Shown piece by piece: positions 36,336 through 46,126 of a DNA stretch of 64,000 nt (position 1 is the first letter of the stretch; each line of letters begins with the position of its first letter). The stretch lies in contig CANCVB010000010.1 of assembly GCA_947381415.1 (NCBI GenBank), forward strand, positions 1 to 64,000, read 5' to 3'. This stretch comes from Burkholderiales bacterium. Lineage in GTDB: Bacteria; Pseudomonadota; Gammaproteobacteria; Burkholderiales; Burkholderiaceae_C. Under the pieces are notes generated by a model. The model made no database searches. It saw only the letters and a program-made list of their open reading frames with translations, and was not told the DNA's origin. Both the position numbers and the translations under genes were made by a program.

Positions 36336-37886
36336 ATGACGAACACGCCGACCACCAACCGTACCTATTTTTCAGGGCAATGGGGTGCATGGGCTTTGCT
36401 GGTACTGTTGCTGCCGGGGCTTTGGCTGCTGCGCATGTGGACCGCCGCCCACAGCGGAGCAGGGTTGTTTGTCGATGAAGCCCAATACTGGGAATGGAGT
36501 CGCGAGTTGGCTTGGGGCTATTACTCCAAACCACCGGTATTGCCTGCCTTGATCAAATTATCGGTAGGGGTCGCGGGCGATAACACCACCGGTGTGCGCT
36601 GGTTGGTGCAGCTGTGTTGGGCTGTCGTGCCATTGGTACTGTGGCGACTGGGTTGGGAGATGCAGCGCGACAGTCAACAACCGCTGGCCTCGCCCCATGC
36701 GGTGGGCGCGTGGGCCGCAGCATTGTTTGCCAGCAGCTTGGCCAGCGGCGTGCTGGGTCAAGTGGCCACCACCGATGGGCCTCTTTTGTTGTGTTGGTCT
36801 TTGCAACTGTGGGCCATGTGGCGCGCATTGAAGCAACCGTTGCGCACCAGACCTTGGCTGCTCGTTGGTGCTGTATTGGCTTTGGGTGTGTTGTCCAAAT
36901 ACACCATGTCCGCTGTGTTGCTGAGTTGGCTACTGTGGTGGCTGGCTGATCGATCCGTCACGGTGCTCAAGGGCATGGTCTGGGCTGGATTGCTGGCCGG
37001 GCTGGCTTTGCTGCCGCATCTGGCTTGGAACCAAGCCCATGACTGGCCCACCCTTAAACACACCGCGGATCTCTTGTCCGGTGGCCAAACCGCTTCTGTA
37101 ACGGGTTTGAATGCTGTAGCGGTTCATTTGGCGGAGTATCTGGCCTCACAAGCTTTGGTCATGGGGCCTGTTTTGCTGATCATGGTGGTGGTCGGTTTGC
37201 GCCGCTTGGCTTGGCAACACCGACCCCAGTTCTTCGCCCGCCCCACCCATCACCCTGCGCTGTGGGCTTGGCATGGCAGTTGGCCTTTGTGGCTGATTGG
37301 TGGCCTGCAAGCCATGCAAGGTACGGCGCAAATCAATTGGCCTGCGCCTGCCCTGCTGGGTGCGTGTTTGGCGCTGGCGTGGCTATTGGTGTCTCAACAA
37401 GCGCAGTGGCGTTGGCGAGGACCGATCGTGGTTGTGGTGATTTCTGCTTTGCTGGCATGTGGTTTGTCACTGGGTGGCGATTGGCGTGCCCGCTTAGGTC
37501 TGCCAGTTCAAAAATCCCAATGGGATTTATGGGGACGCGCCCGTGGCTGGGAGGACGGTTTGCGTTCGTTAAAGCCTTGGTTGTCGACCTATCCACAGGC
37601 CACCTTGGTCGCGTTTGACCGCACACTGATTGTTCACGCGGCCTATGCATGGCGTGACCAGTCCACGTTGGCACTGAGTTGGCAACAAACACCCCACCCG
37701 CTACACCACTACGATTTGCTGCACCGTTTTGACCCTTCACTGGGCAAACAACCGGTTTTACTTTTGGTGATGGGGGAATTGCCAGATGCCGTGCGTGCAC
37801 GCTATGCACATGTCGAACTGCTATCTGCCCCCCAACCCGTCGGTCGGCCCCTGTTCATGTGGTTACTGAAAGACCCCCGCCCATGA
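36336..37886 (+). CDS. ArnT-like glycosyltransferase (second)
   Basis: A 516-residue member of the same superfamily as the previous gene. The acidic loop is GLFVDEAQYWEWSREL and the second loop reads YYSKPPVLPALIKL; the Asp-Glu is conserved. The remainder is a series of Leu/Trp-rich helices followed by a C-terminal soluble region of about 110 residues. Two GT39-type enzymes next to one GT2 suggest transfer of the same lipid-linked sugar to two positions or acceptors. The stop overlaps the next ATG. Confidence 0.9.
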   Translation: MTNTPTTNRTYFSGQWGAWALLVLLLPGLWLLRMWTAAHSGAGLFVDEAQYWEWSRELAWGYYSKPPVLPALIKLSVGVAGDNTTGVRWLVQLCWAVVPLVLWRLGWEMQRDSQQPLASPHAVGAWAAALFASSLASGVLGQVATTDGPLLLCWSLQLWAMWRALKQPLRTRPWLLVGAVLALGVLSKYTMSAVLLSWLLWWLADRSVTVLKGMVWAGLLAGLALLPHLAWNQAHDWPTLKHTADLLSGGQTASVTGLNAVAVHLAEYLASQALVMGPVLLIMVVVGLRRLAWQHRPQFFARPTHHPALWAWHGSWPLWLIGGLQAMQGTAQINWPAPALLGACLALAWLLVSQQAQWRWRGPIVVVVISALLACGLSLGGDWRARLGLPVQKSQWDLWGRARGWEDGLRSLKPWLSTYPQATLVAFDRTLIVHAAYAWRDQSTLALSWQQTPHPLHHYDLLHRFDPSLGKQPVLLLVMGELPDAVRARYAHVELLSAPQPVGRPLFMWLLKDPRP

Positions 37887-38599
37887 GAGCCCGCCAACGT
37901 GAATGCTTGGTGGGCATCAGCGGCCTGGTTTTGTCCATGGCTGTCTTTGCAATTTGGCCGGGGCTGGATGTGTGGGTCACCCAGGTCTTTTATGACCCAT
38001 CCAGCCATTCGTTTCCAGCCAACCAATCGCCATGGGTGCATGCGCTTTATGTGGCCACGCCCTGGTTGACTCGCACGTGTTTTGTGGTCGCTTGTGTGGT
38101 GTTTTTCTATTTGAAAACGCAATCCAAACGCCATGCGCTTGGCTGGCAAAGACGTGTGCTTGCGTGGTTACTCATGGCCATAGTGGGCTTGGGCGTGGTG
38201 GTGGACTGGGGCTTGAAAGATAACGTGGGGCGTCCGCGCCCCGAGCAACTCGACATTTTCGGAAGCACCAAGCCCTTTGTGCCTGCTTTCACCTTGAGTA
38301 CGCAGTGTGATGTCAACTGCGGCTTTGTCAGCGGCCATGCTGCAGCCGGCTTCAGTGTGATGGCTTGGGGTATGTGGTCGACTTGGTCTAGACGCAAGCG
38401 CTGGCTTGTGGCGGCAACCCTGTCCGGGTTCGTCATTGGCGCAGTGCGTATTGTGCAAGGTGGTCATTTCCTCAGCGATGTGGTCTTCGCTGGTTGGGCT
38501 GTTTGGTTAACCTATATGGCCATTCGTCAAGCCTGGTTGGTATTGCGATGGCGTCGCTGCAAGCATGCCTTGACAGGCGCAATGCCCCTTCAAAAATGA
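37883..38599 (+). CDS. PAP2-family membrane phosphatase (second)
   Basis: A 238-residue PAP2 phosphatase. The motifs are LKDNVGRPRPEQ, NCGFVSGHAAAG and RIVQGGHFLSDV. It differs enough from the first PAP2 protein of this cluster to suggest a different lipid phosphate. A short Cys-containing loop (STQCDVNCG) precedes the SGH motif and may form a periplasmic disulfide, as in LpxE/LpxF-like or other lipid phosphatases. ATG 37883 overlaps the preceding stop, closing the operon. Confidence 0.9.
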   Translation: MRARQRECLVGISGLVLSMAVFAIWPGLDVWVTQVFYDPSSHSFPANQSPWVHALYVATPWLTRTCFVVACVVFFYLKTQSKRHALGWQRRVLAWLLMAIVGLGVVVDWGLKDNVGRPRPEQLDIFGSTKPFVPAFTLSTQCDVNCGFVSGHAAAGFSVMAWGMWSTWSRRKRWLVAATLSGFVIGAVRIVQGGHFLSDVVFAGWAVWLTYMAIRQAWLVLRWRRCKHALTGAMPLQK

Positions 38600-38652
38600 C
38601 GTGATTGGCATACGCTAAAGTTCACCCCGCTTACTTTTAACGAATACACACC

Positions 38653-39405
38653 ATGGAACTTCTGACAGACCCCCATATGTGGGTGGCCTTGGCCACCTTG
38701 ACATTGCTTGAGTTGGTGCTGGGCATCGATAACATCATCTTTATCTCTATTTTGGTGAGCAAACTGCCGCAAGCCCAGCAAGAAATGGCAAGGCGCGTGG
38801 GTTTGTTCATGGCCATGTTCATGCGCATTGGTTTGCTCTTGCTGCTGTCGGTCATCATCGGATTGGTTGAACCTTTGTTGACTGTCATGGGCCAGGCATT
38901 CTCAGGCCGTGATTTGATTTTGTTGGCTGGGGGTTTGTTCCTGATTTGGAAAAGTACCGGCGAGATTCACCACTCGCTGGAAGGCGATGAGGCACCTGCA
39001 GACGTCAAAGCCAAAGTGAATGTGATGGCCACCATCGTTCAAATCATGCTGATTGATTTGGTGTTTTCGCTCGACTCCATCATCACCGCTGTAGGTATGG
39101 TGGACGATGTGCGCATCATGATTGCCGCCGTTGTCGTGTCGCTGGGCTTGATGATGCTGTTTGCCAAAAGCATTGGTGAATTTGTCGACGCCCATCCCTC
39201 TATCAAGATGCTGGCTTTGAGTTTTTTGGTGGTGGTCGGTGTGGTGCTGGTCGCTGAAGGTTTTGGTCACCATGTGCCCAAGGGATACATCTACTTTGGA
39301 ATGGCTTTCGCTTTCGGCGTAGAAATGCTCAATATCCGTTTTCGGAAAAAGCGCTCGCAAGCGGTACAACTGCGACCGTCCACCATGCCTGGCGAAGACG
39401 CTTGA
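38653..39405 (+). CDS. TerC-family integral membrane protein
   Basis: A 250-residue polytopic protein of the TerC family, several of which are manganese exporters or serve metalloenzyme export. It begins directly with the helix that carries ELVLGIDNIIFISIL, whose Glu and Asp are conserved in the family, and has the second half-repeat DLVFSLDSIITAVG. Both acidic motifs are intact. It overlaps the next gene by 4 bases. No riboswitch fits in the 53-base gap upstream. Confidence 0.92.
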   Translation: MELLTDPHMWVALATLTLLELVLGIDNIIFISILVSKLPQAQQEMARRVGLFMAMFMRIGLLLLLSVIIGLVEPLLTVMGQAFSGRDLILLAGGLFLIWKSTGEIHHSLEGDEAPADVKAKVNVMATIVQIMLIDLVFSLDSIITAVGMVDDVRIMIAAVVVSLGLMMLFAKSIGEFVDAHPSIKMLALSFLVVVGVVLVAEGFGHHVPKGYIYFGMAFAFGVEMLNIRFRKKRSQAVQLRPSTMPGEDA

Positions 39406-39818
39406 TGACCACCCATTTCAAAGCCTTGTCTCAGGCAGCCCTGATGGCCTGTGCATGTTTACCTTCATTTGGATGGGGCCAAAGCGCCAGTTGTGTGCAG
39501 AGTGCCACTTACTACGCCGAGTTTTACCAAGGCTTGTACACCATGCACCGACATGGCTTGGACAAATTTCCAACGGATTCAGCTGATCGGCAGTTGTATT
39601 TTTTTCAAGTTCAGCGCAATGGTGACAAAGTAGAAACCAATATTGTGAAAAGCGTTCACGCAGACAACGGTTTGTCTGCCAACGACAAAACCAAGCTCAT
39701 GGAATTGCACCACGCGGTGGGACAACGCCTGCGCGACATGGCAGCAGCTGACGCCATGAAGGCGCAACCCAAAGACAAAGCCAGTGCTTTGTTGGCGCTG
39801 CAAGAGGCTTGTCTGTAA
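39402..39818 (+). CDS. small exported protein, unknown
   Basis: A 138-residue protein with a signal peptide (about residues 1-26, ending in SFGWGQ) and a helical mature part containing two Cys (SCVQSA and the C-terminal EACL) that could form a disulfide. No family is recognised. It is translationally coupled to terC, its only clear partner. Confidence 0.65.
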   Translation: MMTTHFKALSQAALMACACLPSFGWGQSASCVQSATYYAEFYQGLYTMHRHGLDKFPTDSADRQLYFFQVQRNGDKVETNIVKSVHADNGLSANDKTKLMELHHAVGQRLRDMAAADAMKAQPKDKASALLALQEACL

Positions 39819-39836
39819 GCCTTGCAGCAGCGGCCA

Positions 39837-40361
39837 TCAGCAGCCTGAATCGTTCACAGTTCCATCAGGCATAACGGTTTTGCACAACTTGGCGTCATCG
39901 AGCTTGGCGTCATCCATCTTGGCCCCTTTGAGGTTGGTGCCAAGCAATATTGCGCCTTTCAAATTGGCCTTGCTCAGTACGGCGTCACCCAAGTCTGCAC
40001 CACTCAAATTGGCTTCACGAAGATAGGCATTGGTGAAATTGGCCATGTGCAAATTGGCACCAGTGAAATCGGCGCGGCGCAAATTGGCATCTTCAAAATT
40101 GGTCACCAAGGTGCGTTTTTCCATGGGACGCTCGGCCATATTGGCTTTGTCCATCTTGGCACCCGATAAATTGGCGTTTTGGAAGTCTGCACCACGCATA
40201 TCGCGACCGCTCATGGGTGCGTCGGTCAAATCACAGTATTTACAGACATTCGTGGTCTTAAAGTCTTCCAGTTTGCTTGCATCAAAGGCCACAGCCGGCC
40301 AAGCCCATGCCACACACGACAAGACGATGGGCGTACAGCATGATGAAAATTTCAATACCAC
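39837..40361 (-). CDS. exported pentapeptide-repeat protein
   Basis: A 174-residue protein. A GTG start at 40361, with AAAGGAA just upstream, gives a good signal peptide (hydrophobic core and a VAFDA cleavage region); the longer frame to 40535 does not. The mature part has a CKYCDL segment and about 12 tandem A(D/N)Lxx or A(D/N)FxG pentapeptides, predicted to form a right-handed quadrilateral beta-helix, then a short Cys-containing tail. The target is not known; exported forms differ from the gyrase-protecting cytosolic ones. Confidence 0.85.
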   Translation of the reverse strand: MVLKFSSCCTPIVLSCVAWAWPAVAFDASKLEDFKTTNVCKYCDLTDAPMSGRDMRGADFQNANLSGAKMDKANMAERPMEKRTLVTNFEDANLRRADFTGANLHMANFTNAYLREANLSGADLGDAVLSKANLKGAILLGTNLKGAKMDDAKLDDAKLCKTVMPDGTVNDSGC

Positions 40362-40495
40362 GGCAATTCCTTTGTAAAACGCAATGTCAGCGCCTAATAA
40401 TACCCAACCCCCTGCTTCACTGGGAATTGTGTGGCCTTCGTCTCGAAAGTGGCGATCCATGCGATCATTGCCGACCTGTTCACGAGGTTTTGCCC

Positions 40496-40867
40496 ATGTT
40501 GTGTAACCACAAACTTTTGTCTGCTTTTCTTTCAACGTTGTGTGTGGTGAACCTAGGAATGTTCTATTCTGTGAATACCGCCCACGCGCAAACGGCCTTC
40601 AAAGCCCAAGCGCAATCTGGCCTGAAATCCTCTGCGTCATCTGGCGTCACCATCAACCAGCCGGGCGCGCCAGCCGTGCTGATTGATGGCAACAAAATCA
40701 TGGACGCCAAACCTGAGACGGCCACCAAGCCCCGCAGACCTGCGGCGCCAGCGCCTGCGGACAGTTACACCTCACGCGGTGGCGTTCCACAAAGCAGCAC
40801 GGAAGAAAGCCACTTATCAAATGGCTTGGTCTGTAAAACCGACAACGGAAAACGCACATGCCGCTAA
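40496..40867 (+). CDS. small exported protein, unknown
   Basis: A 123-residue protein starting at ATG 40496 with a signal peptide ending at AHAQ (about residue 31) and a Ser/Ala/Pro-rich, probably disordered mature chain. The segment TINQPGAPAVLIDGNKI is the only ordered-looking part and the C-terminus has two Cys (VCKTDNGKRTC). No family is recognised. It overlaps the next exported protein by 10 bases. Confidence 0.6.
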   Translation: MLCNHKLLSAFLSTLCVVNLGMFYSVNTAHAQTAFKAQAQSGLKSSASSGVTINQPGAPAVLIDGNKIMDAKPETATKPRRPAAPAPADSYTSRGGVPQSSTEESHLSNGLVCKTDNGKRTCR

Positions 40868-41289
40868 TGCGCTTGGTTTGCTTTTACTGTTCGGCTTTGG
40901 TGTTCAGTTGCCTGGCCAGTTTCAGCGCATGGGGCTATACGCTCACCTGCGATGCACAAGGCAGTTTTCCGGAGATGGAAAAAATCTTGGTCAAGCCAGC
41001 CACTGTCGAGGTCAACATCGAGAGCATTGGCAACCATTTGTACATCAAGATTGAAGGGCCAAAGCTGTATGGCATGTTCGTCAATACCTTGACCACTGAA
41101 GAATTCAAAGGCCAAGACCTGACCTCCAAAACCAGTATTTGGGTCAAGCGCAAAAGCCTGGCCAGCCAAGAAGAAACCGAAATCAAAATCACCCGACAAC
41201 CTGTCACGCTGTTTGCCACCAAGGATATTCAGCGCTACGGTAAGAATTTAAAATTTGTCGTCACTGGCCCTTGCCAGTTACCTGCCTAA
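40858..41289 (+). CDS. small exported protein, unknown
   Basis: A 143-residue protein with a signal peptide of about 26 residues (CLASFSAWG) and a beta-rich mature domain of about 115 residues with one Cys near each end (LTCDAQG and TGPCQLP), likely a disulfide-closed sandwich. It is coupled to the gene before it. I do not recognise the family; both may act together in the periplasm. Confidence 0.65.
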   Translation: MPLMRLVCFYCSALVFSCLASFSAWGYTLTCDAQGSFPEMEKILVKPATVEVNIESIGNHLYIKIEGPKLYGMFVNTLTTEEFKGQDLTSKTSIWVKRKSLASQEETEIKITRQPVTLFATKDIQRYGKNLKFVVTGPCQLPA

Positions 41290-41302
41290 GCCTGCACTCA
41301 CC

Positions 41303-42127
41303 ATGTCTGATTTGACTGTTCGAAAACTGCTGATTGATTTGGATACATCGTTCGATGTGCGTTGGAACGGGGGAGATGCGTTCACATCGGCTTTCATGAA
41401 CGCTTTGTCGATGAGTTTTCCTGTGGGTGAGCAATTCTTCATCGATTCGCTGCGCCGAGGCATCACAGAATTAAGTCCTGAGCAACAAGCCAGTTTTGCC
41501 CAAGAGGTGAAAGGCTTTGTCGGTCAAGAAGCAACCCACCGACGCATCCATGAACGCTTCAATCAACATGTGTTGAACCATGGCATGGTGAACCATTGGG
41601 AGAAGCGTGCTTTGCGCCGTATTGCCCGCATCAACGAGAAAAAAGCCATTCATGCAGTGGCTGTCACCGCCGCTTACGAACATTTCACCTCGGTATTTGC
41701 AGCCTGGCTACTGAATCACCCGTATTTTTTGGCACAAGCGCCTGAGCGACTGCAGACCATGTGGTTATGGCATGCCAGCGAAGAAACCGAACACCGCAGC
41801 GTGTCCTTTGACATTTACCGTGCCATGGGTGGCAATGAGGCTTGGCGTCGCCGCTGGATGCTCACCGTCACTGTGTTTTTCTTAAGCGACATACTGCGTC
41901 AAACCTGCAATAACCTGTGGCATGACGGCAGCCTGTTCAAAGCCAGCACGTGGCGCAGTGCGTGGCGTCATTTGTTTGCCAAAGAAGGCCTTTTTACCTC
42001 TTCTTTTGCATCTTGGAAAAGTTATTTCCGCACAGACTTTCATCCTTCTGAGCATGACGATCAAATGTCACTTCAGTGGTTGCAAGCACACCAACAGACT
42101 TACCAAGCCATTGGTCAGTCCTCTTAA
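41303..42127 (+). CDS. metal-dependent hydrolase family protein (PF10118 type)
   Basis: A 274-residue helical protein resembling the predicted metal-dependent hydrolase family PF10118, which has a ferritin-like di-metal arrangement. Candidate ligands are the Glu and His in GQEATHRRIHERF, the AYEHFTSVFA block and the ASEETEHRSVSFD block. The start ATG 41303 is chosen over 41255, which would overlap the preceding gene. The substrate is unknown; members often occur near lipid or aldehyde genes. Confidence 0.85.
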   Translation: MSDLTVRKLLIDLDTSFDVRWNGGDAFTSAFMNALSMSFPVGEQFFIDSLRRGITELSPEQQASFAQEVKGFVGQEATHRRIHERFNQHVLNHGMVNHWEKRALRRIARINEKKAIHAVAVTAAYEHFTSVFAAWLLNHPYFLAQAPERLQTMWLWHASEETEHRSVSFDIYRAMGGNEAWRRRWMLTVTVFFLSDILRQTCNNLWHDGSLFKASTWRSAWRHLFAKEGLFTSSFASWKSYFRTDFHPSEHDDQMSLQWLQAHQQTYQAIGQSS

Positions 42128-42151
42128 CAACTTCTATTTCTTGAACTGACC

Positions 42152-43090
42152 ATGCTCGATCCTCAAGCCAAAGCCCTCTTACAACTCATGGTGGACCGTG
42201 GTGTGCCACCGGTCAACACCTTGCCGCCCAAAGAAGCGCGCGATTTTTATGTCTTGCGCAAATCCTTGACGCAACCAGACCCGCCAGCCATGTCGCACGT
42301 TCATGACCATTTACCTGCTTTGGGTGGTGTGCAAGTACCTGTCCGCGAATACCGTCCCTTGGGCGCGACCACCAACCAAGTCTTACCGGCACTGGTTTAC
42401 TACCACGGTGGGGGCTGGGTGATTGGCAACATTGAAACCCATGATGTCTTGTGCCGTCAACTCAGCAACGCCAGTGGTTGTGCGGTGTTTTCGGTGGACT
42501 ACCGCCTGGCCCCAGAGCATGTGTTTCCAGCGGCCTACGACGACGCACTGGCCGCTTTCAACTGGGTGGTGGCACAGGCCACGACTTTGCATATTGACCC
42601 ACGCCGCGTGGCCGTGGGTGGCGACAGCGCCGGTGGCAATTTGGCGGCTGCCGTCTGTTTGGGCAGCAAAGATGCAGACCTCAAGCCTGCTTTTCAATTG
42701 CTGATCTACCCTGCCACCCTGATGTACCCCGATACCCCGAGTTACCACGCCAATGGCGAAGGTTATGGCCTGACGGCAGCGGCCATGCATTGGTTCATGG
42801 ACCACTATCTACCCACCCGCGAACACGCCAACGATTGGCGTGCCTCACCCCTCAAAGCGCCGTCCCATGCAGGGCTTGCCCCAGCTTTGGTGTTAACCGC
42901 TGGCTATGACCCCTTGAAAGACGAAGGCTATTTGTACGCCGATGCCTTGTCTGCAGCAGGTGGCGTGGCGGAATATGTTTGCTTTGAGCGTCAAATCCAT
43001 GGCTTTATCACCATGGGCCGCATCATGCGAGAAGCTTTGAGTGGCGTGGAAGTTTGCGCCCAAGCGCTGCGCCGGTATTTGGCCTCTTAA
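42152..43090 (+). CDS. alpha/beta hydrolase, hormone-sensitive-lipase family
   Basis: A 312-residue esterase/lipase. The oxyanion-hole motif HGGGW ([11 protein letters not shown]), nucleophile motif [10 protein letters not shown], an Asp in GYDPLKDEG and the His in RQIHGFIT give a complete triad. The fold length is normal for family IV esterases. It precedes the molybdenum hydroxylase genes by 14 bases and may share the transcript. Confidence 0.92.
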   Translation: MLDPQAKALLQLMVDRGVPPVNTLPPKEARDFYVLRKSLTQPDPPAMSHVHDHLPALGGVQVPVREYRPLGATTNQVLPALVYYHGGGWVIGNIETHDVLCRQLSNASGCAVFSVDYRLAPEHVFPAAYDDALAAFNWVVAQATTLHIDPRRVAVGGDSAGGNLAAAVCLGSKDADLKPAFQLLIYPATLMYPDTPSYHANGEGYGLTAAAMHWFMDHYLPTREHANDWRASPLKAPSHAGLAPALVLTAGYDPLKDEGYLYADALSAAGGVAEYVCFERQIHGFITMGRIMREALSGVEVCAQALRRYLAS

Positions 43091-43104
43091 CCCCTAAGCA
43101 CACC

Positions 43105-43563
43105 ATGAAACTTAACGTCAACGGACAAACCCATCAACTCGATGTTGAACCCGAGATGCCCTTGTTGTGGGCACTGCGAGACGAACTCGACATCAAAGGT
43201 CCCAAGTATGGCTGTGGCATCGCCCAATGTGGCGCTTGCACCGTCTTGCTCAATGGCGAACCCGTGCGCTCTTGCTCCTACCCCGTTTCGTCTGCTGCGG
43301 GCCAGCAGGTTGTGAGCATTGAAGGCTTGGCACAAAAAGGCAAACTCCATGCGGTTCAGCAGGCTTGGATAGACCACCAAGTACCACAATGCGGTTACTG
43401 CCAAGGTGGGCAAATGCTGGCCGCTGTCGCCTTGCTGAAGAAGAAACCCAAACCGACCGACGAAGACATAGACGCAGCCATGACCAATATTTGTCGCTGT
43501 GGCACATACGCACGCATGCGAACCGCTATTCAAGCCGCCGCACGTCAGGCAGGTCAATCATGA
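43105..43563 (+). CDS. 2Fe-2S subunit of molybdenum hydroxylase (IorA-like)
   Basis: A 152-residue iron-sulfur protein of the xanthine oxidase family small subunits, closest to isoquinoline 1-oxidoreductase alpha subunit. The plant-ferredoxin cluster ligands are C37, C42, C45 and C57, and the C-terminal helical domain holds the second cluster in CGYCQGGQ and ICRCGTY. It transfers electrons from the Mo site. ATG 43105 replaces an upstream in-frame start at 43054 that lies within the esterase gene. It overlaps the catalytic subunit gene by 4 bases. Confidence 0.92.
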   Translation: MKLNVNGQTHQLDVEPEMPLLWALRDELDIKGPKYGCGIAQCGACTVLLNGEPVRSCSYPVSSAAGQQVVSIEGLAQKGKLHAVQQAWIDHQVPQCGYCQGGQMLAAVALLKKKPKPTDEDIDAAMTNICRCGTYARMRTAIQAAARQAGQS

Positions 43564-45725
43564 AGTCACTCCACAACGCTGGTATCAACCGCCGTGGTTT
43601 TTTGCAAGTCAGTGCCAGCACCACGGCGGCCTTGAGTCTGGGTTTTGTTTTGCCCAGCCATGCCCAAACGGGCGTCAATACCGAAGTCAATGCTTGGATT
43701 GACATTCATTCAGACGAATCGGTGGTGATTCGTTACGCACGTACCGAAATGGGTCAAGGCAGTCGCACCTCTGCCCCGATGCTGATCGCTGAAGAGCTGG
43801 AAGTTGATTGGAAAAAAGTGCGGGTTGAGAGTGTGCAAGCGCATGAAAACTTGAAGCGCAAACGCGCTTATGGTGACATGGCCAGTGTGGGTAGCCGCAC
43901 TATTCGCAACTCGCAGGAGTATTTGCGCAAAGCGGGTGCTTCGGCACGCATGATGTTGGTACAAGCCGCGGCCCAGCGCTGGAGCGTTCCCGTGACCGAG
44001 TGCCAAGCTGTGCTGGGTAAAGTGGTTCATAAGCCAAGTCAAAAAACCCTGAGCTACGGACAATTGGCAAGCGATGCCGCCAAACTCAGCCCACCCACGG
44101 AAGTTCCACTCAAAGACCCCGCCACATGGACACTGGCAGGCAAACCCCTCCCCCGCGTGGACATGCATGACATCGTCACGGGTCGGATTCGGTTTGGCAT
44201 TGACACCCAGTTGCCCGGCATGTTGCACGCTGCCATTGCCCAATCTCCTGTGTTTGGTGGCAAAGCCGTGAACATTGACAGCAGCAAAGTTGACAACCGC
44301 CGAGGCATTGTCAAAGTGTTGAACATGGGCGAGTTTGTGGCCGTGGTAGCAGACAACTGGTGGCGCGCCAAAGAGGCGCTGCGCGATGTGGCCATTGAAT
44401 GGGACAGTGGCAAGCACGGCCAGGTCAACAGTGCCAGCCTGATAAAGTTGTACCGTGATGGGTTAAGCCAAGGTGAAGCAGCTGTCGCCCGCCAAGACGG
44501 CAACACGGTGGCCACACTGGAGAAAGCCGCCAAAGTCATTGAAGCCGAGTACTACACCCCTTACTTGGCACATGCCACGCTTGAGCCCATGGTGTGTACC
44601 GCATGGTTGCAAGACGATCAATTGCAGATTTGGGTCTCTACCCAAAACCCTGAATCAAGTTTGACCGCCGCCGCAGGCACGGCGGACGTACCCCAAGAAA
44701 ACGTCAAAGTTTTTGCCATGCAAATGGGTGGGGGTTTGGGCCGAAAAAGCCCGCAAGACTTCACCCGACAAGCGGTTGCCATTGCCAAGGCCTTGCCTGG
44801 TAAACCTGTCAAACTCTTGTGGAGCCGAGAAGAAGACACCCAACACGATCTGTATCGACCCGCCAGCATGGTCAAGGTGCGCGCCAGTCTTTTGCCTAAC
44901 GGCAAACCTGAAGCACTGCATATCCGTGTGAGCGCGCCATCGATTTTTTCGCAGTTGCTGCGCATGCCTTTGCAAAACGGCGTCGATCCGCAAGCTGTGG
45001 CCTCTTTCAACGATCACCCCTACGACATCGCGCACTGCTTGGTGGACTTTGCCCAGCGCGGTGCTCATGTACCGGTGGGGTTTTGGCGTACTGTGGGTCA
45101 CTCGCAAAACCCCTTTGTGCGAGAGTGCTTTATTGACGAGTTAGCCCATGCAGCGGGTGCGGATCCCTTGGCTTACCGACTCTCGCTCTTACCCAACAAC
45201 GAAAAAGCCAACCGTGACCGCGGCATTTTGCAAGCCATTGCCAAGGCCGCCGATTGGGACAAGGCATTGCCTGCTGGGGTGTTTCGCGGCATTGCAGAAA
45301 CCGAAGGCTATGGCAGTTACACCGCCTGCGTCTGTGAGGTGTCCGTTAACGCCAAAGGCGAGGTGCGCATCCACCGCATCGTCATTGGCATTGACCCTGG
45401 CTATGCGGTCAACCCTGACAATATCCAAGCACAACTCCAAGGCAGTGTGGTGCACGGTTTGTCAGCCATTTTTTGGGGCGAAATGACGGTCAAAGACGGA
45501 CGCATTGAGCAATCCAATTTCCACGATTACCGCATGATGCGCATGAATGAAATGCCCAAAGTGCAAACCGTGATCGCCCCCAGCGGTGGTTTTTGGGGCG
45601 GAGTGGGCGAACCCGCCCAAGCACCTTTGGCGCCTGCTTTGGGCAATGCCTTGTTTGCGGCCACTGGCAAACGCATTCGTTCCTTGCCTTTGAAAAACCA
45701 CGGCTTGAGTTTGGTGAAAGCATGA
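43560..45725 (+). CDS. molybdopterin-binding subunit of molybdenum hydroxylase (IorB-like)
   Basis: A 721-residue catalytic subunit of the xanthine oxidase family, isoquinoline 1-oxidoreductase beta-like; it hydroxylates an aldehyde or N-heterocycle. A Tat signal with NRRGFLQ at about residues 9-15 shows export of the folded holoenzyme with its partner. Key blocks are [13 protein letters not shown]-type near the start, the Mo-cofactor region [13 protein letters not shown] and the C-terminal [22 protein letters not shown], with the catalytic Glu expected in GVGE. There is no FAD subunit gene, as in the IorAB group, which uses cytochromes instead. It overlaps soxX. Confidence 0.92.
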   Translation: MKSLHNAGINRRGFLQVSASTTAALSLGFVLPSHAQTGVNTEVNAWIDIHSDESVVIRYARTEMGQGSRTSAPMLIAEELEVDWKKVRVESVQAHENLKRKRAYGDMASVGSRTIRNSQEYLRKAGASARMMLVQAAAQRWSVPVTECQAVLGKVVHKPSQKTLSYGQLASDAAKLSPPTEVPLKDPATWTLAGKPLPRVDMHDIVTGRIRFGIDTQLPGMLHAAIAQSPVFGGKAVNIDSSKVDNRRGIVKVLNMGEFVAVVADNWWRAKEALRDVAIEWDSGKHGQVNSASLIKLYRDGLSQGEAAVARQDGNTVATLEKAAKVIEAEYYTPYLAHATLEPMVCTAWLQDDQLQIWVSTQNPESSLTAAAGTADVPQENVKVFAMQMGGGLGRKSPQDFTRQAVAIAKALPGKPVKLLWSREEDTQHDLYRPASMVKVRASLLPNGKPEALHIRVSAPSIFSQLLRMPLQNGVDPQAVASFNDHPYDIAHCLVDFAQRGAHVPVGFWRTVGHSQNPFVRECFIDELAHAAGADPLAYRLSLLPNNEKANRDRGILQAIAKAADWDKALPAGVFRGIAETEGYGSYTACVCEVSVNAKGEVRIHRIVIGIDPGYAVNPDNIQAQLQGSVVHGLSAIFWGEMTVKDGRIEQSNFHDYRMMRMNEMPKVQTVIAPSGGFWGGVGEPAQAPLAPALGNALFAATGKRIRSLPLKNHGLSLVKA

Positions 45726-46126
45726 AGCGTCTTGTGTTGCTTGCGGTATTGGCGTGTAGCCCATGGCTGTGGGCCGCCGATACGCTGCCTGCAACGCCGT
45801 CAGCGGCCACGGCAGATGCAGCGCGTGGTCGCAAACTGCTGCTCGCACGCCAAGATACCGGATGTATCTTGTGTCACCAACTGCCTGGTTTCAAAGAGGG
45901 TGGCGAGATGGGGCCCTCGTTAGTGGGCGTGGGCGAACGACTCAGTAGCGAACAAATTCGCCAGCGCATCGCCGACCCGCGTGTACTCAACCCCCAAACC
46001 TTCATGCCTGCTTATTTCAGTACAACAGGTCTTCATAATGTCGCCAAAGCTTTGCAAGGCAAGACCGTACTCACTGAGCAAGGTTTGGAAGACATCATTG
46101 CTTACTTATTAAAAAACCCTGTATGA
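45722..46126 (+). CDS. soxX: sulfur-oxidation cytochrome c SoxX
   Basis: A 134-residue periplasmic monoheme cytochrome. The signal peptide is about 19 residues (ending WAAD), the heme motif is CILCH and the distal Met is in the family block TFMPAYFST. The order SoxX, Y, Z, A and the overlaps support the call. It is also a possible electron acceptor for the molybdenum hydroxylase encoded just upstream, whose gene it overlaps by 4 bases. Confidence 0.88.
   Translation: MKRLVLLAVLACSPWLWAADTLPATPSAATADAARGRKLLLARQDTGCILCHQLPGFKEGGEMGPSLVGVGERLSSEQIRQRIADPRVLNPQTFMPAYFSTTGLHNVAKALQGKTVLTEQGLEDIIAYLLKNPV

Noticed and set aside
38600-38652. Mn-sensing yybP-ykoY-type riboswitch before terC
   Set aside because: The gap is only 53 bases and shows no such fold.
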